A stretch of 21,556 nucleotides of DNA from UMGS1124 sp045613165 (GTDB lineage Bacteria > Bacillota_I > Bacilli_A > RF39 > UBA660), in assembly GCA_045613165.1 (NCBI GenBank), contig JAZLAK010000025.1:1-21556 (forward strand), written 5' to 3'. A program made the translations under genes and the position numbers. The notes under the pieces were generated by a model, which was not told the origin of the DNA, searched no databases, and saw only the letters and a program-made list of their open reading frames with translations. The number at the start of each line of letters is the position of its first letter. The first letter of the stretch is position 1. Shown piece by piece: positions 14,987 to 21,556 of the stretch.

Positions 14987-15758
14987 ACTTTATTTTGAAA
15001 ACTTTAAACTTCATTTAAAAACACAGTTAGAATATAAAGCATCTTTTATAATGAGTTTTATAGGACAAATCTTTGTATATTTTACTTATTATTTTATTAT
15101 AATAGCATTATTCCAAAGATTTAATAACATAAAAGGTTTTAATATGTACGAAGTACTATTATGCTTCTCAATAATAAATTTTGGTTATTCTTTTAATGAA
15201 ACATTTTTTAGAGGAATAGACCAGTTTGATCATTTTATTGTAGAAGGTACATTAGATAGATTACTTTTAAGACCAGTAAATGTTTTATTTCAAGTTATGT
15301 GCTCTTTAGTAGATTTTTCAAAAATATCAAGAATACTCCAATCATTAATTATATTAGTTATATCTTTAATAAAATTAGATATATCATGGACTATCTCAAA
15401 AATAATATTATTAATTTTAATGATGATAAGTTCTATAATAATTTTCTTTTGTATATTTGTTTTAATGGCATCTTATTGCTTTATGACAGTACAAGGTTTA
15501 GAGGTTCGAAATCTATTTACAGATGGTGGAAAACATGTAGCACAATATCCTATAGGAATATTTAATAAATCGTTTAAATTTATCTTTACATTTATAATTC
15601 CTTATGCAGTTGTAAATTATTATCCATTATTATATTTCTTAGAAAAAAGCGATAATATATTATATTATTTTTCCCCATTATTAGTATTCATATACCTTAT
15701 ACCTTGTCTATATAGTTTTAATTTAGGCTTAAAAAAATATAATAGTGCTGGTTCATAA
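14979..15758 (+). CDS. ABC-2 type transporter permease (COG3694-like)
   Basis: A 259-aa integral membrane protein with about six hydrophobic segments, the second permease half of the exporter. The LQYRAS-like opening of its partner is matched here by LEYKASFIMSFIGQIF. EGTLDRLLLRPVNVLFQV and a late PYAVVNYYPLLYFL block fit COG3694. The start is GTG 14979, inside the end of the upstream gene, with a purine-rich AAGGCGG further upstream. A strong terminator begins at its stop codon, closing the operon. Confidence 0.85.
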   Translation: MVKLYFENFKLHLKTQLEYKASFIMSFIGQIFVYFTYYFIIIALFQRFNNIKGFNMYEVLLCFSIINFGYSFNETFFRGIDQFDHFIVEGTLDRLLLRPVNVLFQVMCSLVDFSKISRILQSLIILVISLIKLDISWTISKIILLILMMISSIIIFFCIFVLMASYCFMTVQGLEVRNLFTDGGKHVAQYPIGIFNKSFKFIFTFIIPYAVVNYYPLLYFLEKSDNILYYFSPLLVFIYLIPCLYSFNLGLKKYNSAGS

Positions 15759-15783
15759 GTGTGGATTATTTCCACACTTTTTT
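15757..15783 (+). terminator. Strong terminator after the ABC operon (repeat copy 1)
   Basis: A 9-bp perfect stem (AAGTGTGGA with TCCACACTT), loop TTATT, then six Ts. About 30 bases of it (15758-15787) recur at 16713-16743 behind dinD. Confidence 0.9.
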
Positions 15784-15787
15784 GTTT
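15758..15787 (+). repeat. Direct repeat, left copy, bracketing the dinD locus
   Basis: It matches 16713-16743 with two substitutions and one extra T. The shared part covers the entire hairpin, T run and the following GTTT. Confidence 0.7.
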
Positions 15788-15806
15788 TTATTTTTTTATA
15801 AAATAA

Positions 15807-15837
15807 TTGATCGCGAAACAAACGTTTGGCATGATAT
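15807..15837 (+). promoter_or_regulatory. dinD promoter with SOS-box-like operator
   Basis: GCGAAAC-N4-GTTTGGC at 15813-15830 is a 7-bp inverted repeat with one mismatch. Its core AAAC-N4-GTTT has the spacing of the Gram-positive LexA box GAAC-N4-GTTC, one base different in each half. It lies between TTGATC (15807-15812) and a TGATAT/ATGATA -10-like hexamer near 15831-15837. This is where LexA would bind upstream of a damage-inducible gene. Confidence 0.5.
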
Positions 15838-15875
15838 TTTAAGAAAAAAAGTTGTAAAAGAATGGAGATGATAAA

Positions 15876-16709
15876 ATGGACTATTTAGAAATTAATGAAG
15901 ATACTTTTGAAAGTATTAAACATGTAGATGAATTTGGAAAGGAATTTTGGTATGCAAGAGAACTTATGCACGTATTAGAATATAAAAAATGGGAAAATTT
16001 TCATAAAGTAATAAAAAATGCAATGATTGCCTGCGAAAATAGTGGTTACCAAGTTAAATATTGTTTTCCTGAAGTTAAGAAGTCAATAATTAGTGGTAAA
16101 GGGAAAAAAAGTTTTATTATTGATTATAGTTTAACACGTTATGCTTGTTACTTAATAGCCCAAAATGGTGATAGTAGAAAAAAAGTTATTGCTTTGGCTC
16201 AAACTTATTTTGCTGTACAAACAAGAAAAATGGAGTTAACTGAAAAAGAATACTCTAAATTAACTGAAGATGAAAAAAGATTATATAACAGGAATTTAAC
16301 TAGAAAAGGAAATTTTTCTTTAAATCAAACTGCTAAAAAATCAGGTGTAAAAAATTTTGACAAATTTCATAATTCTGGTTATAAGGGTTTGTATAATGGA
16401 TAGACAGCAAATGATATAGCCAAAAGAAAAGGTTTAAAATATAGGGAAGACATATTAGATAATATGGGAAATGATGAATTAGTTGCAAATTTATTTAGAA
16501 TTCAAACTGAACAAAAATTAAAAAAAGATAATATTAATAATGAAGATGATGCAAACAACACACATTATGAAGTAGGTCGTAAAATAAGAAATACAATAAA
16601 AGAATTAGGCGGAACAATGCCAGAAGATTTACCAACTCCTAAAAAAAGTATAAAACAAATAGAAAAAGAAAATAAAAATAAATATATAGAAACTAAAACA
16701 AAATTATAG
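15876..16709 (+). pseudogene. dinD: dinD-like DNA-damage-inducible gene interrupted by one in-frame TAG
   Basis: Reading the frame from ATG 15876 through the TAG at 16401-16403 to the TAG at 16707-16709 gives one continuous DinD-like protein of about 277 codons. Family blocks lie on both sides: FWYARELMHVLEYKKWENF and the YF.VQTRKMEL helix before the stop, FDKFHNSGYKGLYNG up to it, then TANDIAKRKGL, LDNMGNDELVANLFRI, THYEVGRKIRNTIKELGGTMPEDLPTP and KSIKQIEKE after. The lost codon is where relatives have an acidic residue, so a single G-to-T change from GAG could have made it. DinD is an SOS-regulated protein reported to affect RecA filaments in E. coli. The N-terminal 175 aa could still be made; a second start at ATG 16464 lacks a clear ribosome-binding site. 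The rest of the gene is uneroded, so the stop is recent, or an error. Confidence 0.75.
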
Positions 16710-16712
16710 ATG

Positions 16713-16743
16713 AGTATGGAATATTTCCACACTTTTTTTGTTT
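16713..16743 (+). repeat. Direct repeat, right copy; degenerate terminator after dinD
   Basis: An 8-bp stem with one A-C mismatch (16713-16720 with 16726-16733), loop ATATT, then a T run. It is a near copy of 15758-15787 and still likely works as a terminator for dinD. Confidence 0.7.
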
Positions 16744-16747
16744 ATGT

Positions 16748-16753
16748 TATAAT
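16748..16753 (+). promoter_or_regulatory. -10 element of the hypothetical gene pair
   Basis: TATAAT lies 19 bases before the start codon, directly behind the repeat-copy terminator. A poor -35 candidate (TTCCAC, 17 bp upstream) would lie inside the terminator's right arm. Confidence 0.5.
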
Positions 16754-16772
16754 ACTTTTACAGGTGGTTATT

Positions 16773-17384
16773 ATGGTTGAAGTAACAAGAAAAAATAATT
16801 ATACTTTTGACGATTGTCATAGTTATGCATATGAATTTAGAACTGAAGATTTAATTGTAGATTTTTCACAATCAGGTAATAGAGATTTATATTTTACTTG
16901 TTTTCCAAGAGAAGATAAAAAAATAAATCAATTAAAAATTAGCATGTTTGATGACTATCTTTTATATAGAGCAATTGATGAATTATATAAAGATATAACT
17001 GACTTAACTAGATGGGAACATCCAACAACATATATGAAAGAATTTCAAGATAAATTATTTAATGGTGAATATATTAGTTGGGAAAGTGATGATTATTGTA
17101 GTATGTATGAAGCTGATGATAAAAAAAGATATAATTACCTAAATATTTATAAAAAAGAAAATGAATTTATTTTAGAATTTGTGAATAATTCAGATAGAGG
17201 TATATATTCTATAGCTTTTAATACCGATAGAAGCAAGTATAGAATGTTTGTAGGAGCATTCTCACAATTTTTATTTAAACTAAAAGAAGTAACAGAGGAA
17301 TACCATCAAATAGATTTTGATGAATACTTAGTTCAAAAAAGATTAATAAAAGGAATTGATTTAAATGGAAACAAAAAGATTTAA
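16773..17384 (+). CDS. Hypothetical acidic cytosolic protein, 203 aa
   Basis: I do not recognise this family. The start is ATG 16773, five bases after AGGTGG and behind a TATAAT. The frame stays open upstream to 16710, but that stretch reads through the terminator hairpin and is not credible. The protein has no signal peptide or membrane segment and is rich in Asp, Glu, Tyr and Phe, with a beta-type pattern (RTEDLIVDFSQSGNRDLYFTCF in part, residues about 23-44) and a helical C-terminus. Its last 20 bases overlap the start of the RNHCP gene, so the two are probably co-translated. Codon use is like that of its neighbours. It looks like a small soluble domain rather than an enzyme with an obvious active site. 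Confidence 0.7.
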   Translation: MVEVTRKNNYTFDDCHSYAYEFRTEDLIVDFSQSGNRDLYFTCFPREDKKINQLKISMFDDYLLYRAIDELYKDITDLTRWEHPTTYMKEFQDKLFNGEYISWESDDYCSMYEADDKKRYNYLNIYKKENEFILEFVNNSDRGIYSIAFNTDRSKYRMFVGAFSQFLFKLKEVTEEYHQIDFDEYLVQKRLIKGIDLNGNKKI

Positions 17385-17685
17385 AATGATAGATGAAAAC
17401 TTTATATGTGAAGTATGTAATAAAAATGTAGAAAAACTAGGAGTCACTGCAAGGGACCATTGTCCTTATTGTTTATCTAGCAAACATTTAGATATAAACC
17501 CAGGTGATAGAAGTGCAGACTGTGGTGGAGTTTTAGTACCAATAGATATAGAAAAAAGTAAAAAAGATACTATGAAAATAGTTTATAAATGTAATAAATG
17601 TGGCATGATAAAAAAGAATAAAGCTTCAGATGACGATAATTTTGATTTGATTTTAGAAATTATGAGTAAAGGAGAAAAATTTTAA
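17365..17685 (+). CDS. RNHCP-domain zinc-binding protein
   Basis: A 106-aa protein with the RNHCP family signature. Here it reads ARDHCPYCLSSKH (29-41), with Cys15/Cys18, Cys33/Cys36, Cys53 and Cys76/Cys79 forming zinc-ribbon-like pairs, and NPGDR followed by CGG in the middle. The family is small, mostly in Bacillota, and has no established function that I know; nucleic-acid binding is often guessed. ATG 17365 overlaps the upstream gene by 20 bases and has AAAGGA ahead of it. A second ATG at 17386 would avoid the overlap but lose seven residues. Confidence 0.82.
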   Translation: METKRFKMIDENFICEVCNKNVEKLGVTARDHCPYCLSSKHLDINPGDRSADCGGVLVPIDIEKSKKDTMKIVYKCNKCGMIKKNKASDDDNFDLILEIMSKGEKF

Positions 17686-17964
17686 TTGCAACTGAATTTA
17701 TACAAAATGCTCCTAAATTTAGGTTGTGCTACCGATTATAAAAGTGCTATATTTTCGGTGTGATATAATACTTATGAAGAGTAAAATAGTGTAAAATTAT
17801 ATTGTTAAATAATACCACTAATGTTAAAATAAAAATTGGTGATAGTAATGAAGAGATTAATGAAGAAAAAATATTGTTCATATTTAATGATTAATTACTA
17901 TCTTTCTAAACAAAACTAGTGTATAAATTTGCACTAGTTTTTTATATTTTTGAGGGAGTGTATT
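17686..17964 (+). other. Intergenic region with gene-remnant-like sequence
   Basis: No convincing gene is seen. Elements visible are a 12-bp palindrome CCTAAATTTAGG (17712-17723), TATAAT at 17764-17769 without a good -35, a very short ORF beginning ATG AAG AGT near 17774, and, in another frame, an open stretch from about 17802 to 17877 that reads like protein (KIKIGDSNEEINEEK) but lacks a start. This could be the decayed end of a small gene. A terminator hairpin closes the region. Confidence 0.4.
17912..17943 (+). terminator. Rho-independent terminator before the PRPP synthetase gene
   Basis: A 10-bp stem (AAAACTAGTG with CACTAGTTTT), ten-base loop, T run to 17943. It lies only 21 bases before the next start codon, so it could terminate an upstream transcript or act as an attenuator for the following gene. 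No antiterminator partner is obvious. Confidence 0.75.
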
Positions 17965-19107
17965 ATGGAAAGAAAACAAATAGAAAATGAAAAATTAAGA
18001 TTAATGGTATTTAAAAGTGCCTTAGAATTAGGAAAAAAAGTAGATGAACATTTATTAGAATTATATAATTTAGATAAAGATAAATATACATTTTTATTAC
18101 CTATTAAAGAAAGTTTCTTTAATGATGGTCATTTAAAAGTAGAAATAGGTGAGACTGTAAGAGGTAAAGAGGTATTTGCACTTACTGATATAGGAAATTA
18201 TTCCTTAGAATATGAAATGCATGGTTTTATGAATCACACAAGTCCTAATGATTTAATGATACAACTAAAAGATGGAATAGGTGCATGCAATAGCCATGCA
18301 GACAAAATAAATGTAGTAATGCCTTATTTATATGCAGGAAGACAACATAGAAGAAATACAAGAGAAAATTTAATGTGTGGACAAATGTTACATGAATTAG
18401 ATATGAACCAACATATAAAAAGTATTATTACATTTGACGCACATGATCAAGGAGTGGAACATGCTCTACATAATACTGAATTTGATAATTTTTATCCTAC
18501 TAATACAATATTAAAATATTTAATTAATGATATTGAAATAAAAGATTTAAAAAATATAGTTTTTGTAGCTCCAGATAATGGTGCAACAGGAAGAAGAAAT
18601 GTTTACTTAAATTCATTTCAATCAAACTATATAAATAGAGAAGCGGGAAGCTTTTATAAACAAAGAGATTACAACAATTTAGTTGGAGGTAAATATCCTG
18701 TAATATCACATGACTACTGTGGAAATGAAAATTTAGAAGGAAAAACTGCAATAATAAGTGATGATATGATAGCAAGTGGTGGAAGTATGTTTGATGTTAT
18801 AGATGAATTAAAAAAGAGAAAAGTTAATAAAATATATATTGTAGTTACTTTTGCATTATTTACTAAAGGAATAGAAGAATTTGATAAATACTATAAAAAT
18901 AATATGTTTGACGGCATTTATACTACAAACCTAACTTATATACCTGAATGTTATAAAAATAAAGAATGGTTGCATGTATGTGATTGTTCTGAAACTTTAG
19001 CTCAAATAATTTATAACATACATAATGATTTATCTATATCGAATATATTAAGAGATAAAAGTGAACCTATTAAATTATTAGAGAAAAAATTTGAAGGAGA
19101 AGAATAA
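17965..19107 (+). CDS. prs: Divergent ribose-phosphate pyrophosphokinase (PRPP synthetase) family protein
   Basis: A 380-aa protein, longer than the usual ~315 aa. It should make PRPP from ribose-5-phosphate and ATP, if active. The PRPP-binding loop reads AIISDDMIASGGSM (262-275; usual DDMIDTGGT). The ATP-side block reads VVMPYLYAGRQHRR (117-130; usual IPYFGYARQDRK), followed by FDAHDQG in place of VDLHAPQ. The ring-binding and flexible-loop residues near YKQRDYN (231-237) differ from the KRR of classical enzymes. This fits a separate clade annotated as ribose-phosphate pyrophosphokinase in Bacillota; a housekeeping prs may exist elsewhere, and the function could differ. I chose ATG 17965, six bases after AGGGAG. 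The TTG at 17950 would overlap that site. The next gene follows after two bases. Confidence 0.8.
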   Translation: MERKQIENEKLRLMVFKSALELGKKVDEHLLELYNLDKDKYTFLLPIKESFFNDGHLKVEIGETVRGKEVFALTDIGNYSLEYEMHGFMNHTSPNDLMIQLKDGIGACNSHADKINVVMPYLYAGRQHRRNTRENLMCGQMLHELDMNQHIKSIITFDAHDQGVEHALHNTEFDNFYPTNTILKYLINDIEIKDLKNIVFVAPDNGATGRRNVYLNSFQSNYINREAGSFYKQRDYNNLVGGKYPVISHDYCGNENLEGKTAIISDDMIASGGSMFDVIDELKKRKVNKIYIVVTFALFTKGIEEFDKYYKNNMFDGIYTTNLTYIPECYKNKEWLHVCDCSETLAQIIYNIHNDLSISNILRDKSEPIKLLEKKFEGEE

Positions 19108-19109
19108 AA

Positions 19110-20564
19110 ATGTATGATTTAATTGTAGTTGGTATGGGGCCTAGTTCAATATTTCTAGCTTATGAATTAATACAACTTAATAACTATAAAAATATATTAT
19201 TAATAGATCAAGGAAAAAGCATTGAAAAAAGACTATGTCCAATAAGTAAAACAAAAAAATGCTTAAACTGTAAACCTAAATGCAATATAACATGTGGATT
19301 TAGTGGAGCAGGAGCATTCTCAGATGGAAAATTAAATAGTTATCATTTATGTTTAAGAGAAAACGATGAAGAAATATATTTAGGTGGTAATGGTGGAAGC
19401 TATATAAAAGAATATTTAACAAAAGAAGAAATAAATGAACTATTAACATATACTGATAACATATATTTAAAATTTGGTGCCGATAAAAATTTACACGGAG
19501 TTAAATATATAGAAGAAATAAAAGAAATAAAAAGAAAAGCCAAGAAAGAAAATATAGATTTGGTTAGTTTTCCTATAAGACATTTAGGAACTGAAAAAGC
19601 TCATATTTTATATGGAAAAATAGAAGAATATTTAAAAGAAAATAATATAAATATGTTATTCGAAACTGAAGTTTTAGATATTATAAAAGAAGATGGAGCG
19701 ATAAAAGGAGTAAAAACAAAAAACTTAATTAATAATAAAGAAGAAAATTATTATTCTAACAATGTAGTTCTAGCAGTAGGAAGAAAGGGAGCAAGATTCT
19801 TAAGTGATTTATGTAAAAAACATAATATAGAAACTAAACTAGGTAGTGTAGACATCGGAGTGCGTTACGAATTAAGTGATGAAGTAATGAAAGATATCAA
19901 TAAATATATGTATGAAGGAAAGTTTATCGGAAGGCCTTTCCCTTATGGAGATAAAGTTAGAACATTCTGTCAAAACCCTAGTGGATTCGTATCAAGCGAA
20001 GTATATGATAATGGTTTAACTTTAGTAAATGGACATTCATACAAAGATAAAAAAAGTAATAATACTAATCTTTCAATTTTAGTTTCACACCATTTTACAT
20101 ATCCTTTTGATAAACCTATTGAATATGGTGAAGATGTTGCTAAAAATGTAAATAGATTAGGTGGAAATGCAATAATGGTACAAAGACTTGGAGATATAAT
20201 GAGAGGTAAAAGAACTTGGGAAAGTGATTTAAAAAATAATAAAGTAAAGCCTACATTGGAAAGTGCAGTGCCAGGTGATATAACTTTTGCATTAGGTTAT
20301 AGAACTATGACTGATATACTAAATTTCATAAAAAGTATGGATAAGATAGTAGAAGGTTTTGCTAATCCTGAAAACTTATTATATGCTCCAGAAATTAAAT
20401 TTTATTCTAATGAAGTTGTACTAAATGAAAACTTCGAAACTAATATAAAAGGTTTATATTCTATTGGAGATGGCGGAGGTTTAACAACAGGATTAATGAT
20501 GGCAAGTGTAAGTGGTGTTAAACTCGCTAGAATAATAAATAATAAAATAAGTAAAAAAAATTAA
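19110..20564 (+). CDS. FAD-dependent oxidoreductase, COG2509 family
   Basis: A 484-aa flavoprotein of the uncharacterised COG2509 dehydrogenase family. The N-terminal dinucleotide-binding motif is VVGMGPSS (6-13). It is followed by a cysteine-rich stretch (Cys43, 51, 54, 58 and 62) leading into CGFSGAGAFSDGKLN, a family hallmark. C-terminal FAD contacts are in GLYSIGDGGGLTTGLMMAS (from about 448). The substrate is not known. The cysteines could bind a metal or an Fe-S centre, but this is inference. It begins two bases after the PRPP synthetase-like gene, with GAAGGAGAA inside that gene's end as ribosome-binding site, so the pair is an operon. A strong terminator follows. Confidence 0.88.
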   Translation: MYDLIVVGMGPSSIFLAYELIQLNNYKNILLIDQGKSIEKRLCPISKTKKCLNCKPKCNITCGFSGAGAFSDGKLNSYHLCLRENDEEIYLGGNGGSYIKEYLTKEEINELLTYTDNIYLKFGADKNLHGVKYIEEIKEIKRKAKKENIDLVSFPIRHLGTEKAHILYGKIEEYLKENNINMLFETEVLDIIKEDGAIKGVKTKNLINNKEENYYSNNVVLAVGRKGARFLSDLCKKHNIETKLGSVDIGVRYELSDEVMKDINKYMYEGKFIGRPFPYGDKVRTFCQNPSGFVSSEVYDNGLTLVNGHSYKDKKSNNTNLSILVSHHFTYPFDKPIEYGEDVAKNVNRLGGNAIMVQRLGDIMRGKRTWESDLKNNKVKPTLESAVPGDITFALGYRTMTDILNFIKSMDKIVEGFANPENLLYAPEIKFYSNEVVLNENFETNIKGLYSIGDGGGLTTGLMMASVSGVKLARIINNKISKKN

Positions 20565-20578
20565 CCTAAAATACCTTC

Positions 20579-20615
20579 GAAATAATAAAAAATATTTTAT
20601 TATTTCTTTTTTTTT
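20579..20615 (+). terminator. Rho-independent terminator after the FAD oxidoreductase
   Basis: A perfect 12-bp stem (GAAATAATAAAA with TTTTATTATTTC), loop AATA, then nine Ts. Confidence 0.9.
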
Positions 20616-20623
20616 GCTATAAT
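20616..20623 (+). promoter_or_regulatory. Extended -10 promoter of the lipoprotein gene
   Basis: GCTATAAT preceded by T gives a TGnTATAAT extended -10, 23 bases before the start codon and abutting the preceding terminator. No -35 is needed with this element. Confidence 0.6.
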
Positions 20624-20646
20624 TGAATTTGAAGAGTAGGTGAAAT

Positions 20647-21294
20647 ATGAAAAAATTATTACTTTTAATAAGTATAGTAATATTTACAACTGCATGTACA
20701 AACCTAAATAAATTAGATTACAAAGAAAATATTAATGATACAATAAAAATAAATCAAAATAATAAAATGTATAATCATATAGGAAATGGATATAAATATT
20801 ACTTACCTAAATATATGAGTGTAAAAAACAGTATTAATTATAATGACACTATAAATAGCAACGACTATACTTATTATTTATATTTAGATATAGTTAGTTA
20901 CTACAATAAAAAGAATATAAACTATAAAGAAGAACAAGATTATATTAATTATAAATTTAGTAATAATGGTATAGATGGATATTTAAAAGTATTAGAAGAA
21001 ACTGATAAATACTTAGTTGAAATTATATATAATTATGCTAAAATAGAAGTGAAAGTAGAAAAACACGATTTAAATGAAGCTATAAATAATTCAATAATTA
21101 TATTATCTACTATAAAATATGATGATGATGTAATAAACAATGTAATAGGTGAAAATAAAACTAATAATAAAGAAGAAACATTAAATTTATTTGATACTAC
21201 TAAAAAAGATGAAAACTTCTTGGATGTAGTTGAAGAATATGATATGTACGAAGAAGATGAAAGTGACATACCAGATTATGATGTCATTAATTAG
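20647..21294 (+). CDS. Hypothetical lipoprotein, 215 aa
   Basis: The N-terminus is a lipoprotein signal (MKKLLLLISIVIFTTAC), with the lipidated cysteine at residue 17; the -3 position is Thr, slightly off consensus. The mature part (about 17-150) is rich in Asn, Tyr and Lys, with alternating hydrophobic residues suggesting a beta-rich domain (GNGYKYYLPKYMSV and later LVEIIYNYAKIEVKVEKHDLNEAI in part). The last ~45 residues are strongly acidic (EEYDMYEEDESDIPDYD) and probably disordered. No family is recognised. The start ATG 20647 follows AGGTGA. The next gene starts 14 bases after its TAG, so the two are likely co-transcribed. It should sit on the outer face of the cytoplasmic membrane. Confidence 0.75.
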   Translation: MKKLLLLISIVIFTTACTNLNKLDYKENINDTIKINQNNKMYNHIGNGYKYYLPKYMSVKNSINYNDTINSNDYTYYLYLDIVSYYNKKNINYKEEQDYINYKFSNNGIDGYLKVLEETDKYLVEIIYNYAKIEVKVEKHDLNEAINNSIIILSTIKYDDDVINNVIGENKTNNKEETLNLFDTTKKDENFLDVVEEYDMYEEDESDIPDYDVIN

Positions 21295-21308
21295 AAAGGA
21301 TGACTTTT

Positions 21309-21556
21309 ATGGGATTATTAGATAAAGTAAAAGGCATATTATTTGACGAAGAAGAAATAGAAATACCAGAAATAAAAAAAGAAACTAGAAAAGAAAGAAT
21401 TGTAGAGATAGAAGAAGAAAATCCGATAAGAGAAATTAAAATTCCTAAAGACGATTTTAGTGATAGAGAATATAAAAGCGAATCAACTTTTACATTTCCA
21501 ATAGATTTTGAAGATGAAGAACCTGAACCAATTAAAGTAGAAGAAAAACCTAAACC
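21309..21556 (+). CDS. Acidic hypothetical protein, 5' part only
   Basis: 82 codons are visible before the window ends, without a stop. It begins MGLLDKVKGILFDEEE and continues as a highly charged, Glu/Lys-rich, probably disordered or coiled-coil chain with repeated proline-spaced acidic blocks. Such a short amphipathic start followed by an acidic linker is seen in several envelope- and division-associated proteins of Bacillota, but no family can be assigned from this fragment. AAAGGA lies nine bases before the ATG. It probably shares a transcript with the lipoprotein gene. Confidence 0.7.
   Translation, partial: MGLLDKVKGILFDEEEIEIPEIKKETRKERIVEIEEENPIREIKIPKDDFSDREYKSESTFTFPIDFEDEEPEPIKVEEKPK

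Noticed and set aside
15299..15565. 88-codon plus-strand ORF inside the second permease gene
   Set aside because: It lies in another frame within a well-supported membrane protein gene, with no ribosome-binding site.
15876..16709. UAG reassignment in this organism
   Set aside because: TAG ends ftsA, the lipoprotein gene and the dinD frame itself, so it is used as a normal stop here.
16710..16772. N-terminal extension of the 203-aa hypothetical protein to 16710
   Set aside because: The extension translates the terminator hairpin and the promoter -10; ATG 16773 has a good ribosome-binding site.
17950..17964. TTG 17950 as the start of the PRPP synthetase gene
   Set aside because: It overlaps the AGGGAG site used by ATG 17965 and has no ribosome-binding site of its own.
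1..21556. CRISPR arrays, rRNA, tRNA genes, insertion sequences or a reverse transcriptase
   Set aside because: No spaced repeat arrays, rRNA-like stretches, cloverleaf-plus-CCA sequences, transposase motifs or YADD-type reverse transcriptase motif were seen on either strand.

Overview
This is an AT-rich chromosomal window with the standard bacterial code (TAA, TAG and TGA all end genes here). It fits a low-GC Bacillota, most likely an uncultured, possibly gut-associated lineage of Bacilli near the Erysipelotrichia/RF39 group. The grounds are an ftsA-ftsZ pair followed by spoIIGA-sigE, divergent murT-gatD, very strong A/T third-position codon bias, and a surface protein with a SipW/TasA-type leader. 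The genus cannot be named from sequence alone. The spoIIGA-sigE pair behind a Spo0A-box promoter implies a spore former, or a recent descendant of one.

Layout. (1) 1-2043, minus strand: murT-gatD, the lipid II amidation complex. The GatD subunit lacks the Cys and His of its glutaminase active site. (2) 2131-4548, plus: a sigma-A promoter, ftsA, ftsZ and a terminator. (3) 4549-6989: a large surface-protein gene. A run of ten Gs lies upstream of its start, and its 3' end carries a G+C-rich variable-looking cassette in a DUF6273/C-type-lectin-like terminal domain. (4) 6992-8517: Spo0A-box promoter, spoIIGA, sigE, terminator. (5) 8529-12226: pyk, mraY and ftsW, three metabolic or cell-wall genes in scattered dcw order. 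(6) 12248-12871, minus: a lone polyprenyl-phosphate sugar-1-phosphate transferase. (7) 13043-15783: a structured leader and a three-gene ABC-2 transporter operon. (8) 15788-16743: a dinD-like SOS gene broken by one amber codon, with a LexA-like operator, bracketed by two copies of a terminator sequence. (9) 16773-17685: a hypothetical protein and an RNHCP zinc protein. (10) 17965-20564: a divergent PRPP synthetase and a COG2509 FAD-dependent oxidoreductase. (11) 20647-21556: a lipoprotein and the start of an acidic hypothetical protein.

How it works together. Much of the window is cell envelope and division: Z-ring (FtsA, FtsZ), lipid I synthesis (MraY), septal glycan polymerase (FtsW), peptidoglycan amidation (MurT/GatD), a glycan-initiating transferase and the mother-cell sporulation switch (SpoIIGA activating SigE).

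The most interesting region is 4594-6989. A surface adhesin-like protein appears to have two independent diversity signals: a homopolymeric G tract in its promoter/leader, as in phase variation, and a compositionally foreign C-terminal cassette that could be a diversity-generating retroelement target or a recombination cassette. No reverse transcriptase or template repeat lies in the window, so the second reading is unproven.
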